A stretch of DNA of 64,000 nt, from positions 1 through 64,000 of the forward strand of contig CAZSDZ010000008.1 in assembly GCA_964605795.1 (NCBI GenBank). Reading direction: 5' to 3'. Both the position numbers and the translations under genes were made by a program. The DNA comes from JAFGOM01 sp964605795. GTDB taxonomy: Archaea; Halobacteriota; Methanomicrobia; Methanomicrobiales; Methanospirillaceae. How positions within the stretch are numbered: position 1 is the first letter of the stretch; each line of letters begins with the position of its first letter. Shown here one piece after another: positions 24,172-33,406 of the stretch. The notes beneath the pieces were generated by a model. The model had not been told where the DNA came from, searched no databases, and saw only the letters and a list, made by a program, of their open reading frames with translations.

Positions 24172-26172
24172 TTATACGGTCTTTAACCTGATGGGTTCCC
24201 CGTCTTCGTACCTGCGGATCATCTCCTGTGCGATGGTACTGTTCTTGGCAAGATGTATCTCTCCGGTATCAGCGACTGTTGCCGTAAAGAGGTACTCCCG
24301 TCCTGCAAATACATCCACAATCTTTCCTTTGTTCTCCTGGGAGATGATGGTAAGCTGCTTTTTATCCATCCTGATGGTGATCCCTTCTGATACCTCTATC
24401 TCCTCTTCCGGTGGAGATATCACGAGACGGGTCTTCTCGAGATTAGAGAGTGGCCTGATATCGATACCGACCCCGACCTTATTTACAATTGCAGCGATAT
24501 TCTTACCCCCCTTCCCGATCGCAGCAGGCACATCCTTGTCCTCTATGTATACGATAGCCTTCGTGGCACTGAGCATCTCAACAGAGATTGCACCACTGGT
24601 ATATCGTCCGATCTCCCGCTGAATATCCCGCTCAGTGATCTCCCAGGAGATATTCTCTTCCTCGTCGTCATCGATAACCTCCTCCAGAGGAACTGCTTTT
24701 TCTACCTCGTTTACAACCTCCTCTTCCGGTTCGTGATTCATTACCGGTTCAGGTTTTGGTTCTGCCTTTGCCGGGATATCCCTGCCCTTCTCTTTTGGTT
24801 TAGCCGGCATCTGTACCGGTTCTTTCTTTAATTGCAGAACCGGCATCACGAACGTCTCCTGTTCATGGGTAAAGATCTCAAAGACGGTCTCGTTGTTCTC
24901 CATGACTGAGGTTACCGGTTGGAGATGCATATTGCTCTCCATTCCGTCAGGGATCTTGATTGCAAATCCGGTCGAGAAGATATTCTCAATGGAACCGTTT
25001 TTGACAAAGATTATCGTGGAACAGACCTGAGGCAGCATCGAGAAATCAACCCGGTTACAGAAACGCTGCAGTGCTCCCTGGGGAGAGTCAGCGTGCATGA
25101 CCCCTATCATTCCGATCCCGGCGAGTTGCATGTCTGAAAATACTGAAAAGTCCTCCTTTTTATGCAATTCATCAAATATCACAAAATCCGGTCTGACCAG
25201 GAAAAGAATATCTGCCGTGTTCTCCATGCTCCCTTCAAGGGTTGTGTACTGGGTGATGTTATCCGGGACCTGTAGTTCACGGGGAGATTCCATGGTCTTT
25301 ACGATATTTCCTGAATGAGCAAGAAAGAGAGCGATACCCTGAGCAAGGGTTGTTTTCCCCGATCCCGGAGGACCGGCGATAAGGATACCTCCATGTCTCT
25401 TCTGTATGATCTCCTGTATCTCTCCTGACCTCTTGTAATCATCAAGTGAAAGATCGACAATAGGACGAACGGCTGTTATCTCCATGCCGTCTGAGAGCGG
25501 TCTCCGGATAATGGTTATCCTCATCGATCCAATCTGGGCAACCGTTATACCCCGTTTCTCGATCTCGATAAAACCGTCGGGGTCACGTTTTGCCCGTTCA
25601 AGAACCTCCTGTGCAATAATCCTGAGTTCGTACTCATTTGACGGATATTCGCGTATCTGAACAAGTTCTGTTGCTCCGATACTGCCTTTCCTGGCAACAG
25701 GACTTGCCCGCTCTTTTAAAAAGACGGCACTCGTAAACTCGTCAAAGAACTGGTCGATTGCCAGGGGAGTAAAATCCTCGACCTGGGGTTTTAAGTAGAT
25801 AACATCCAGTCCCTTTGCCTTTGCAACCTCTGACTGCACCACATCACTGGTAATAAAAAGGGCTTTGTTCTCAATAGCCACGTTCCTGATAAGCGCATCG
25901 ATCTCTCCTCCGCTTGCCAGTTTTACCTGCTCCAGTGTAGGTCGGTGACCGATAAACTCTATCTCTATTGCACCTTCACTTGCGCGTTTGCAGAGTGCCT
26001 GAAGTTCAACGAGTCCTGCAAAACCTATTTCACGTCCCTGGTTTGCTTGTGACTCCAGTTCTGCAACAACAGCTTCTGGTATTATTATTTTTGCCCCGTT
26101 ATATTCTCCGGTATCGAGTAACGAGGTGATGCGTCCGTCAATGACAACGCTTGTATCTGGTACTATTATCAA
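24172..26172 (-). CDS. PIN domain-ATPase-KH protein (archaeal PilT-like family, COG1855)
   Basis: This 666-residue three-domain protein has an N-terminal PIN domain (IVPDTSVVIDGRI, acidic residues through DALIRNVA and FITSD). A PilT/VirB11-type ATPase follows around residues 235-420 (Walker A GPPGSGKTTLAQG, Walker B FVIFDELHKK, HADSPQGALQRF). A Pro/Lys/Glu-rich linker leads to a KH RNA-binding domain (~555-600, AAIGKGGKNIAAI). The family is widespread in archaea and presumed to act on RNA, possibly as an ATP-driven nuclease on structured RNA or ribosomes (inference). The start is TTG 26172, supported by GTGGTGAAT upstream and by the conserved IIVPDTS opening. It lies directly upstream of leuS. 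Confidence 0.9.
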   Translation of the reverse strand: MIIVPDTSVVIDGRITSLLDTGEYNGAKIIIPEAVVAELESQANQGREIGFAGLVELQALCKRASEGAIEIEFIGHRPTLEQVKLASGGEIDALIRNVAIENKALFITSDVVQSEVAKAKGLDVIYLKPQVEDFTPLAIDQFFDEFTSAVFLKERASPVARKGSIGATELVQIREYPSNEYELRIIAQEVLERAKRDPDGFIEIEKRGITVAQIGSMRITIIRRPLSDGMEITAVRPIVDLSLDDYKRSGEIQEIIQKRHGGILIAGPPGSGKTTLAQGIALFLAHSGNIVKTMESPRELQVPDNITQYTTLEGSMENTADILFLVRPDFVIFDELHKKEDFSVFSDMQLAGIGMIGVMHADSPQGALQRFCNRVDFSMLPQVCSTIIFVKNGSIENIFSTGFAIKIPDGMESNMHLQPVTSVMENNETVFEIFTHEQETFVMPVLQLKKEPVQMPAKPKEKGRDIPAKAEPKPEPVMNHEPEEEVVNEVEKAVPLEEVIDDDEEENISWEITERDIQREIGRYTSGAISVEMLSATKAIVYIEDKDVPAAIGKGGKNIAAIVNKVGVGIDIRPLSNLEKTRLVISPPEEEIEVSEGITIRMDKKQLTIISQENKGKIVDVFAGREYLFTATVADTGEIHLAKNSTIAQEMIRRYEDGEPIRLKTV

Positions 26173-26325
26173 AAATATTCACCACTATTACGTTGGTTAC
26201 TTATCCATTATAGTATGTGGCGCCATACCCGGGCATCTGCATATGGTTTTTCTGGTGATCACCTGTTTTTACCGGGTCAGATGGGTTGAACCATCTAAAA
26301 CCATTATCAGATCACGTTTGCGTTC

Positions 26326-27153
26326 TCACCAGAGCGATCCCAGGATTATCGAAAAGAAATCACCGAAGAAGGCTGCTGTGAAGAGACCGGCAGTTATCGG
26401 TATGAGAAACGGTACGCCGTAACTGATCCATATCGGTCCGGCTCCGTGGTACAGCTGGATGAGATCCCGGTATGTTTCGGGTTCTTCTTTTAAGTTCTTT
26501 GTATATATCCGCGTTTTACTGCCCTGAATCATATCGCGAATCGCTTGTTTTATCCCAATAAACCGATGCTCAATACCGGAGTCAGTCTGAATTATCTCTT
26601 CCATAATAATGCCAAACTGCTCCTCTATCTCTGCTCCCTCAACAGGAAATCCCAAAACCATGTATCTGAGTGGGGCCCTGTTTCCTTTCGCAATATTATA
26701 GACAAATATCCCGGCTGGCACGAAGAGATTGAGAAGTACTGCATTAACCAGGACCGAGAACGGGAAGAAGACAAACGGTGGGATCCCCATATAGCTGTAG
26801 CCAAAGATCGGTACAAGCGGAAAACAAGGGATAAAAAGTGTGATATATATGAGTGCTTTTGCATCAGCCATTCCAAAGAGATGAAAGTAGGTAAAGAGAA
26901 AGAATGCAATCGAGAAGAAGACCACCATCACGAGAACGGGTATGAGGAATGCTCCCCACCCGGCGTGAAACATTGAATAATAAAACCAGAGGGTGGCAGG
27001 GACGGTAAAGAATAGCATCGGGTACCAGAGAACAACGGGGACGGCACGTTCCCTGATATCATACCAGCAGCCGGGCAGTAACGTAACGAGCAGTGCGGCA
27101 AAACAGATAACAAGGGGAAGAAAACCTAGAGGAACGGAAAGGAATGGACACAT
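26326..27153 (-). CDS. A24-family prepilin/preflagellin peptidase
   Basis: This 275-residue membrane protein has about six hydrophobic segments. The two catalytic aspartates of the aspartic prepilin peptidases are visible: YDIRERAVP after the first segment, and GMADAKALIY (the G-x-x-D-like motif) later. It removes the short leader of type IV pilin-like or archaellin precursors at the membrane (family knowledge). A soluble C-terminal extension (about residues 170-250), rich in charged residues, then a final hydrophobic segment, are features of archaeal FlaK/EppA-type enzymes. No pilin gene is nearby. It lies 61 bases past top6A on the same strand. Confidence 0.85.
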   Translation of the reverse strand: MCPFLSVPLGFLPLVICFAALLVTLLPGCWYDIRERAVPVVLWYPMLFFTVPATLWFYYSMFHAGWGAFLIPVLVMVVFFSIAFFLFTYFHLFGMADAKALIYITLFIPCFPLVPIFGYSYMGIPPFVFFPFSVLVNAVLLNLFVPAGIFVYNIAKGNRAPLRYMVLGFPVEGAEIEEQFGIIMEEIIQTDSGIEHRFIGIKQAIRDMIQGSKTRIYTKNLKEEPETYRDLIQLYHGAGPIWISYGVPFLIPITAGLFTAAFFGDFFSIILGSLW

Positions 27154-27214
27154 ACTTATGGATAAGACCTGGTCCTATTTGGCTATTTGGGAATGAAAAA
27201 GGCAGCGATTGGGA

Positions 27215-28327
27215 TCAGATGATCCCCATATCAGAGAGACGGGCAGGCAGGTATTCTCTTGAGACAAAATCCAGTCCCCGTGCTGCAAATGCCTGCTGTT
27301 CAGATTTAAGATTCAGTTTTAACTGCAGGGTAATCTGATCATGCCAGTACTGATTATGAAACCGTGGGTCAGTCAGTTCAGATTTGAGTGCACCAATGTC
27401 CCGTTCGGTCAGGATATCAGACGGGAGATTGTAATCCCTGATATCGGTCGGCTGAACACCGATAAACCGGGCCTGTGGGGTCACGAGGAGCTCAGAGATG
27501 TGGGCGCTTTTGATCGCTCCATAGGCAATACTGGCGAAGATGCGGTACGACCAGGGGTCACCGTCGGTAAAGATACAGACCGGGATGTTACAGGTGTTTG
27601 AGATCTTGTTTAAGATCCTGCGTGTAGATCGCGCCGGTTGACCTTTTAAGTGGACGAGAATGGCATTATAATCGGCATCGAAATTATTCTCAATAAGACG
27701 GGCATACATGCCACCGGTCTCGATTGCTATCAGAAAGTCAGCATCATGCCCGATGCATTCAATCTGCTCGACGTTGCTTGGGATCTGGTACCCTGCCTCC
27801 CCCACGTCATCCTGGCAATGAATCTCCCGTGTCCCACGCCTGGTCTCTTCACGCAGTTTCAGTGGTCCAAAGATGCTTGCTCCATCTTCCTCAGGGCGGA
27901 GGTGAAAAAATTCCCGCTGGGTATCAGTCAGGATCTCAAGATCCTCAATGAGCATATTCGAGTCATTCTGGGCTGCGAATTTTGCCCTCTTCCATCCTTC
28001 TGAGATATAATACAGTTCTCGTAATGTGGATGACCGGTTCTCTGCAACCTGTTGCTTGATAAACCATATGACATATGCCATGCGAAGGATATGCAGCGCA
28101 CTCTTCTCCTGTACTGCTGCCCTGGTATGTTCCCGATCCCCGTATTTCCAGACCTCGGTATCGTTATCAAATGCCAGATTGCTCTTTGTCCGAGAGGGTA
28201 GTGAGATCGACGGGATCTCTCCCTGCTCCATCTGGGAATACCATCGTTCTGAGATGGCGAGGAGTTTTTGTATGGTATTGGTTCCTGTTTTCCCGCCTGC
28301 TTTTTTTGGTCTCGTATCAGATGTCAC
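27215..28327 (-). CDS. top6A: DNA topoisomerase VI subunit A
   Basis: This 370-residue subunit is the Spo11-like cutting subunit of the type IIB topoisomerase. The active-site tyrosine lies in TLRELYYISEGW, and the Toprim acidic residues in LIAIETGGMYARL and VCIFTDGDPWSYRI. It pairs with subunit B encoded immediately upstream. The reading frame can start at TTG 28333 or GTG 28327; GGTGGTGATT places the ribosome better for 28327. The start overlaps the end of top6B. Confidence 0.94.
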   Translation of the reverse strand: MTSDTRPKKAGGKTGTNTIQKLLAISERWYSQMEQGEIPSISLPSRTKSNLAFDNDTEVWKYGDREHTRAAVQEKSALHILRMAYVIWFIKQQVAENRSSTLRELYYISEGWKRAKFAAQNDSNMLIEDLEILTDTQREFFHLRPEEDGASIFGPLKLREETRRGTREIHCQDDVGEAGYQIPSNVEQIECIGHDADFLIAIETGGMYARLIENNFDADYNAILVHLKGQPARSTRRILNKISNTCNIPVCIFTDGDPWSYRIFASIAYGAIKSAHISELLVTPQARFIGVQPTDIRDYNLPSDILTERDIGALKSELTDPRFHNQYWHDQITLQLKLNLKSEQQAFAARGLDFVSREYLPARLSDMGII

Positions 28328-30131
28328 AGTCAATCACCACCTTTTTTGTCTCTTCTATCCCCCGCAGGTCGATAGTCGCAGTATGTGTCCCCCGAAATGA
28401 TACCGACCAGCTCTCCTTGTCAGGCAGGTGGATCTGCCAGACAACGGTCGTTTCATCATTCTGATCCTGGATAAATGAAGGTTGTATCGTAGGTTCCTTT
28501 ATTTCGCCATGCAGGAAGGCATATGCCATGAGATCAACCGGTCTGCTGGTGTAATTATCGATGGTGACAGAGACAATTCCGTCATCCGTCCGTTTCTTTG
28601 CGACCAGTTTCTTCATGATCCTCCCTTCGATCGGAGCGGTGTCTGGTATTGGCTTTTCGACCGTCTTTGCGACAATCGTTGCTATCTCCGGAATGACTGC
28701 GCATATCGCCAGAGCACGGGCTTCATCTGCCTTTTTGCGATCCCTTCTTGAGAGGAACTGCTTGAGATCCCTCCCAAGATCCTGCAGAACAAGCCGTATC
28801 TCCCGCTCAATATCAGGTATGGATGCGATGGCGTCCTTACTCTCGCTGGTGAAGGGAACGTTGGTTGATGCAATATGGACAAGGATGATAAGCGGACCCA
28901 GGGGGAGACCCTGTTGGCTGATATTATATAATTTCCAGTTTATATCAGCGATTGTTGTGGTTATTGCACAGGCCCCCTGCTGATAGAGGAGGGGTACCCG
29001 GTTAGCAAACCTAAGAATCCGGGCATTTCCTTCCTGCAAGAGGAGGCCGCCATATCCGATGGCAGCCTCGATAAGAAAGGGATGGCCACTATATACTGCA
29101 GCAGGTCGTGTTCGTGCAGCAACATAATCAAGCGAGAACTCCTTTTCCAGTCCCTGACGAATAAGTGGCTCGCCGATGGGCGACAGGCATAATCCAGCCT
29201 GGGGAGGCTGAATCCGTGTTTGTTGCATGGCAGAAAGGAGCGCGGTTATCTCCGGCATTGTGAGATCCTGTGCAATAATGTCAGGGGAGAGGTGCGCAGC
29301 TGAGCAGATCAAAGCAGCCGTCTTCTCTCCGACCCGTGAGAAAGATGTCATCAAAAAAGATGCCAGTGGCAGTTTTGCAGCAGATACAAGACGTTTGAGA
29401 TGACCTAACTCGATCCCGTGGGGGTGGGGTAAGATACTCTCCGGACTTTTTATGGGATCATCACTGGTCCGGTCAAAGACGAGTTCTTCCTCGTCGATGG
29501 TCGCGGTGATACGTGCGTGGGGATTTACAATAGAAGTATACCTGAGATACTCGATGAGGCGTTTCTTTGCCGATAAGGTACTTGAAAATACCATCTCTAT
29601 CCGGGTCCCGTGGATCCGGTCCCAGGTAATCTCTTCTCTTTTTTGGATATCTGGTTCGTTCGTCTCGGTATGGATCTGAATCAGGAAAAGAAAGGCCTTT
29701 GTATCGGATCCACAGCGGGAGATTATCTGCGTAGGGGTTCCGGATGTTATCTGGGCATACAATACTGCTGCTGATATCCCAATCCCCTGCTGTCCCCGTG
29801 ATTGGCGTATCTGGTGAAATCGTGAACCATAGAGGAGTTTTCCAAAGACAAACGGAACCTGTTCCGGGATAATTCCCGGCCCGTTATCCTCGATGACGAC
29901 CCGAAATGCTCCGGATATCTGCCGGTATATCCCGACATAGAGATCAGGCAGGATTCCGGCCTCTTCGCATGCATCGAGGGAGTTGTCTATCGCTTCCTTT
30001 ACCGTGGTGATGATTCCCCGTGTCGGTGAATCAAAACCAAGGAGGTGTTTGTTCTTCTCAAAAAACTCGGCAACGCTGATACTTCGCTGCTGCTTTGCCA
30101 GTTCATCGGCTCGTGTAGTTATATAACTCAC
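28317..30131 (-). CDS. top6B: DNA topoisomerase VI subunit B
   Basis: This 604-residue GHKL ATPase subunit has EAIDNSLDACEEAGI (N box), IEDNGPGI (G1) and SRGQQGIGISAA (G2). The helix-2-turn-helix and transducer domains follow, and a C-terminal immunoglobulin-like extension (about 490-604) is present. ATP binding dimerises the B subunits and gates DNA passage. The start is GTG 30131; AGGA lies very close to it. It overlaps top6A, so the two subunits are co-translated. Confidence 0.95.
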   Translation of the reverse strand: MSYITTRADELAKQQRSISVAEFFEKNKHLLGFDSPTRGIITTVKEAIDNSLDACEEAGILPDLYVGIYRQISGAFRVVIEDNGPGIIPEQVPFVFGKLLYGSRFHQIRQSRGQQGIGISAAVLYAQITSGTPTQIISRCGSDTKAFLFLIQIHTETNEPDIQKREEITWDRIHGTRIEMVFSSTLSAKKRLIEYLRYTSIVNPHARITATIDEEELVFDRTSDDPIKSPESILPHPHGIELGHLKRLVSAAKLPLASFLMTSFSRVGEKTAALICSAAHLSPDIIAQDLTMPEITALLSAMQQTRIQPPQAGLCLSPIGEPLIRQGLEKEFSLDYVAARTRPAAVYSGHPFLIEAAIGYGGLLLQEGNARILRFANRVPLLYQQGACAITTTIADINWKLYNISQQGLPLGPLIILVHIASTNVPFTSESKDAIASIPDIEREIRLVLQDLGRDLKQFLSRRDRKKADEARALAICAVIPEIATIVAKTVEKPIPDTAPIEGRIMKKLVAKKRTDDGIVSVTIDNYTSRPVDLMAYAFLHGEIKEPTIQPSFIQDQNDETTVVWQIHLPDKESWSVSFRGTHTATIDLRGIEETKKVVIDCDI

Positions 30132-30167
30132 TCCTTTCTTCTCTTCTCCCTTGAGGATTCACGATGC

Positions 30168-30353
30168 ATGACGTATCCTGATGCGGTCTATCGGGGACGA
30201 CTATCGGGATTCTGGTTAATGTTAATTATTTCTTCCTTGATAATGAGACAGGATGAATTGAGCAGATCCCTGTTCCCGGTCGCATATCTGGGTTACTATT
30301 CATTTATGGCCACAAGGGTTCTACAGTCAGAGCCAACCGGCATTTTTGGATAA
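30168..30353 (+). CDS. Possible small membrane protein (doubtful)
   Basis: This 61-codon frame lies in the gap between the top6B start and the hisS end. It encodes a peptide with a hydrophobic stretch (FWLMLIISSLI) and a second one near VAYLGYYSFMA. GAGG lies 11 bases before ATG 30168. There is no family match that I recognise, and it could be chance. The rest of the gap (30354-30414) holds nothing. Confidence 0.2.
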   Translation: MTYPDAVYRGRLSGFWLMLIISSLIMRQDELSRSLFPVAYLGYYSFMATRVLQSEPTGIFG

Positions 30354-30414
30354 ATCATATCAGAAGCCCTTCCTTAAATAAATCCGTCCCTGCTCTGCCC
30401 ATGGGTTTGCTTTC

Positions 30415-31668
30415 CTATCCACTGCCTGATTCAAATTCGTATCCCTTTACCTGATCAATGACGGCTGACAGTGATTTTTCCTCCTGTATTCCGGTCTCCA
30501 GGTCTTTTATCAACAAGGTCTCCTTCCCTGCCTGTTCGGTTCCGATGATGATAGCGAACCCTGCTACTTTTGCTGCAAGACTCATCTGACCGGCAAACCC
30601 CTTTCCTGAGATATCGGTCTCGGTGCAGATCCCTGCATCCCTGAGTTTCCTAGCAACAGACAATCCCTGTATGTGCGTCTCTTTGGTAGTAATAACAAAG
30701 ACACGGGGACGGTTCGGGGGCTGCATCTCTCCTCGTGCAACCATAACACGATCAAATCCGATTGCAAACCCGCATGAAGGGGTATCGGTACCGCCAAAGA
30801 GGTGAGCCAGCCGGTAGGCACCACCTCCGATTACCTGGTTTTCCGATCCCAGTCCTTCTGCAAATCCTTCAAAGACCATACCGGTATAGTAATCAAGTCC
30901 CCGTGCAATCGATGGATCTATTCTATATCTGATGCCCTGGGAATCAAGGATAGAAAACATCTGCAATATTCTTTCCTTTTCCGGTATATCCGGAATAACT
31001 GTGAATATCTCGTCAGTACTGCGTGCTGCTGTCAGGTCTTGTAACGGTATTATCTTTTCTTGGTGCCCGTGGACTCGGAGATAGTCACATGCTCCATCCA
31101 GGTTACGTTTATCAAGGAACGTCCGGACCATCTTCTGTTCTGCAGGGGAGAGATCAGAGAGAAGGTACCGTATCAGGGAAAGGTCACCGATATGTAAGGT
31201 ATACGAGATACCGCTTGCACGCAGAATATCATCTGCCACCATGATAATCTCTGCATCAGCAGAGGCCGAGTTTACCCCGATTAGTTCGATACCAAACTGC
31301 CAGAACTGCCTGTATCTTCCTTTTTGGGGTCGTTCGTATCGGAAACAGTCTGCGAAATAGAACCATTTTATCGGTTTTGGTATCGATCTCCCTTCGTTTA
31401 CGTAACATCTGAGAACCGGGGCAGTTACCTCGGGTCGAAGCGTCATTTTCCGGCCTCCCTTGTCGGTAAAGGTGTACATCTCATCGATGATTCCTTCGCC
31501 TGATCTCGCGGTAAATAACCCGAGTTCCTCAAAAGCCGGAGTGATAATCTCACGGTAACCGTAGGTTTGGGCTCTCTTTCGCATCACAGCCTCTATAGCA
31601 CGGCGGGCTTCTGTCTCGTCAGGTAAAAGATCCCGTGTTCCTCTGGGACGTGTTATCATTTCAGTCAT
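30415..31668 (-). CDS. hisS: Histidyl-tRNA synthetase
   Basis: This 417-residue class II synthetase has motif 1/2 elements (TLRPEVTAPVLRCYVNEG and FRYERPQKGRYRQFWQFG) and the histidine-A signature RGLDYYTGMVFEG. Motif 3 is GCGFAIGFDR-like (SCGFAIGFDRVM). The C-terminal anticodon-binding domain follows (from VFVITTKETHIQG). ATG 31668 overlaps the stop of the upstream membrane protein gene (ATGA). Confidence 0.96.
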   Translation of the reverse strand: MTEMITRPRGTRDLLPDETEARRAIEAVMRKRAQTYGYREIITPAFEELGLFTARSGEGIIDEMYTFTDKGGRKMTLRPEVTAPVLRCYVNEGRSIPKPIKWFYFADCFRYERPQKGRYRQFWQFGIELIGVNSASADAEIIMVADDILRASGISYTLHIGDLSLIRYLLSDLSPAEQKMVRTFLDKRNLDGACDYLRVHGHQEKIIPLQDLTAARSTDEIFTVIPDIPEKERILQMFSILDSQGIRYRIDPSIARGLDYYTGMVFEGFAEGLGSENQVIGGGAYRLAHLFGGTDTPSCGFAIGFDRVMVARGEMQPPNRPRVFVITTKETHIQGLSVARKLRDAGICTETDISGKGFAGQMSLAAKVAGFAIIIGTEQAGKETLLIKDLETGIQEEKSLSAVIDQVKGYEFESGSG

Positions 31669-32003
31669 TTATCAATCCCGTTATTTTCTCTTCTTTCTGT
31701 TCGCATTGGTGCCCGCCCAAAAAACCTGATCCAGGTCGGCTCGTCTGTCCATATTCGTTCGCGCGTATTTTTTCCCTGAAGATAGAGGGCGAGAAGAATT
31801 AACCCGATACCGATGAGATTTACGCTCTCAAACGAACCGGTTACCATAAGTCCGAAAAGGGCCAGTGCGGTGTACAGAACTCCCTGGTACGCTGCCATGC
31901 GGTACCCTGCAAGCCCGGTTCGGTAAAAAATCCGCATATCCCGGATCCAGAGGAAGCTGACAACAGCCGTGCCGAAGAGAGCAACAAGAAAAAGGCTGTT
32001 CAT
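31665..32003 (-). CDS. Small membrane protein of unknown function
   Basis: This 112-residue protein has about three hydrophobic segments (residues ~2-20, ~38-58, ~62-80) and a basic, Arg-rich C-terminal tail (TERRENNGIDK). It is translationally coupled to hisS and divergent from larB by 47 bases. I do not recognise the family. Confidence 0.65.
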   Translation of the reverse strand: MNSLFLVALFGTAVVSFLWIRDMRIFYRTGLAGYRMAAYQGVLYTALALFGLMVTGSFESVNLIGIGLILLALYLQGKNTRERIWTDEPTWIRFFGRAPMRTERRENNGIDK

Positions 32004-32050
32004 TGTGAGATATTAATTGTATTACTCAGCATATCTTTATTATTACAATC

Positions 32051-32833
32051 ATGGCAGATGAAGAGTACCTGCAGCACCTGCTTGTTCGTGTGCAAAAAGG
32101 CGAGATAGATCCGAATCAAGCACTAACAGAGATAAAAAGCCTGGAGATAGAGACAGTCAGTAGCATAGCCCACCTTGATATCGGCAGGGAAACACGGTGC
32201 GGTATTCCAGAAGTAGTTCTTGCCCATGGCAAAGATGATGCCCATCTCTTGAGTATTGTTTCTGGTTACGTGCAGAAAAGCGGGAGATGTATTATTACCC
32301 GTGTTTCTGAAAAAAATGCCAGGGATATCAAAGATTTATCTGCTAAAAACGGGTATCAATGCCAATGGAATACCGATGCCGGAACCATGGTTGTTGACGA
32401 CAAGACCAGACCGGTAAAACGCAATCAGGGTATTATTGGTATTATCACGGCAGGTACTTCTGATATTTGGGTTGCTGAAGAAGCGCGGGTGATCGCAGAA
32501 GAGATGGGATGTACCGTGAAACGTGCATTTGATGTCGGAGCTGCCGGGATCCATCGCCTGGTCCCGGTTTTAAAAGATATGCAGGATTGTCATATCTTTA
32601 TTGTTGCAGCTGGCAGGGAAGGGACACTTCCTGCGGTTGTTGCCGGTATCGTAAACCGGCCGGTTATCGGTGTTCCCGTCAGTACCGGGTATGGGTACAT
32701 GGGACAGGGTCGCGCGGCCCTCGCAAGTATGCTCCAGTCCTGTTCCGTGCTGGTTGTGGTCAATATCGATGCCGGGTTTGTTGCCGGTGCTTTTGCAGCA
32801 CGAGTCGCGACACTCATGGCAGGGGGTGAATGA
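32051..32833 (+). CDS. larB: LarB, pyridinium-3,5-biscarboxylic acid mononucleotide synthase
   Basis: This 260-residue protein has a PurE-like C-terminal domain: GIITAGTSDIWVAEEA, DVGAAGIHRL and VAAGREGTLPAVVAGI. The N-terminal part has the LarB opening (L..V..GEI....A...I). LarB carboxylates the pyridinium ring of nicotinic acid adenine dinucleotide and releases AMP, the first step to the nickel-pincer (NPN) cofactor. LarC, LarE and LarA are not in the window. It is followed at once by nadM, whose product makes adenine dinucleotides. The older label 'NCAIR mutase-like' is superseded. Confidence 0.9.
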   Translation: MADEEYLQHLLVRVQKGEIDPNQALTEIKSLEIETVSSIAHLDIGRETRCGIPEVVLAHGKDDAHLLSIVSGYVQKSGRCIITRVSEKNARDIKDLSAKNGYQCQWNTDAGTMVVDDKTRPVKRNQGIIGIITAGTSDIWVAEEARVIAEEMGCTVKRAFDVGAAGIHRLVPVLKDMQDCHIFIVAAGREGTLPAVVAGIVNRPVIGVPVSTGYGYMGQGRAALASMLQSCSVLVVVNIDAGFVAGAFAARVATLMAGGE

Positions 32834-32834
32834 A

Positions 32835-33359
32835 GTGAAACGGGTTTTGTATATCGGAAGGTTTCAGCCGTATCATAACGGGCACCAAAGTGTTCTTTTT
32901 GATATTGCACGGGAAACAGATGAGATCATTATCGGGATCGGCAGTGCACAGCTCAGCCATGAACCTGAGAATCCCTTTACCGCAGGGGAGCGGGTTTTAA
33001 TGATAACACACGCACTTCGTGAACTCCCATGCCCGTTTTATGTCATTCCAATTGAGGATATCAAAAGAAATTCATTATGGGTTGCTCATATCCGTTCGAT
33101 GGCTCCGCCTTTTTCAGATGTTTTCTCAGGCAATCCGCTTGTAGTCCGTCTCTTTGAAGAGGCAGGAATCCCTGTTTTTTCCCCAGCGATGTATGAACGG
33201 GATACCCATAGCGGAACTGAGATCCGCTCCCGTATGATCGCCGGTAAACCATGGAAGGATCTCGTTCCTCCTGACGTGTACCAGGTTATCAGGGAATTTG
33301 ACGGGGAAGGGCGCGTACAGGCACTTGCGCTTGATGACGGGGCAGAATGCGGACGATGA
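32835..33359 (+). CDS. nadM: Nicotinamide-nucleotide adenylyltransferase (archaeal NadM)
   Basis: This 174-residue nucleotidyltransferase makes NAD (and often the nicotinate analogue) from the mononucleotide and ATP. GRFQPYHNGH carries the HxGH motif, and SGTEIRSRMIAG is the second ATP-binding motif. I place the start at GTG 32835, one base after the larB stop, because KRVLYIGRFQP is the conserved opening and GGGGGTGA lies just upstream. A longer in-frame extension to 32670 lies wholly inside larB. The larB-nadM pairing fits supply of the LarB substrate. Confidence 0.9.
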   Translation: MKRVLYIGRFQPYHNGHQSVLFDIARETDEIIIGIGSAQLSHEPENPFTAGERVLMITHALRELPCPFYVIPIEDIKRNSLWVAHIRSMAPPFSDVFSGNPLVVRLFEEAGIPVFSPAMYERDTHSGTEIRSRMIAGKPWKDLVPPDVYQVIREFDGEGRVQALALDDGAECGR

Positions 33360-33406
33360 ATCCGAAATGAGAGGATCCGGGTAATCAGGGAGATAATCGA
33401 TGTTTC

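Noticed and set aside
22803..24191. 462-codon plus-strand frame
   Set aside because: Lies antisense to the unmistakable leuS gene; the peptide shows no domain.
24172..26172. Pilus retraction motor (PilT)
   Set aside because: The PIN and KH domains place it in the archaeal RNA-related ATPase family.
30045..30353. 102-codon plus-strand frame
   Set aside because: The first 40 codons lie antisense to top6B; only the last 61 codons (from 30168) are kept as a doubtful call.
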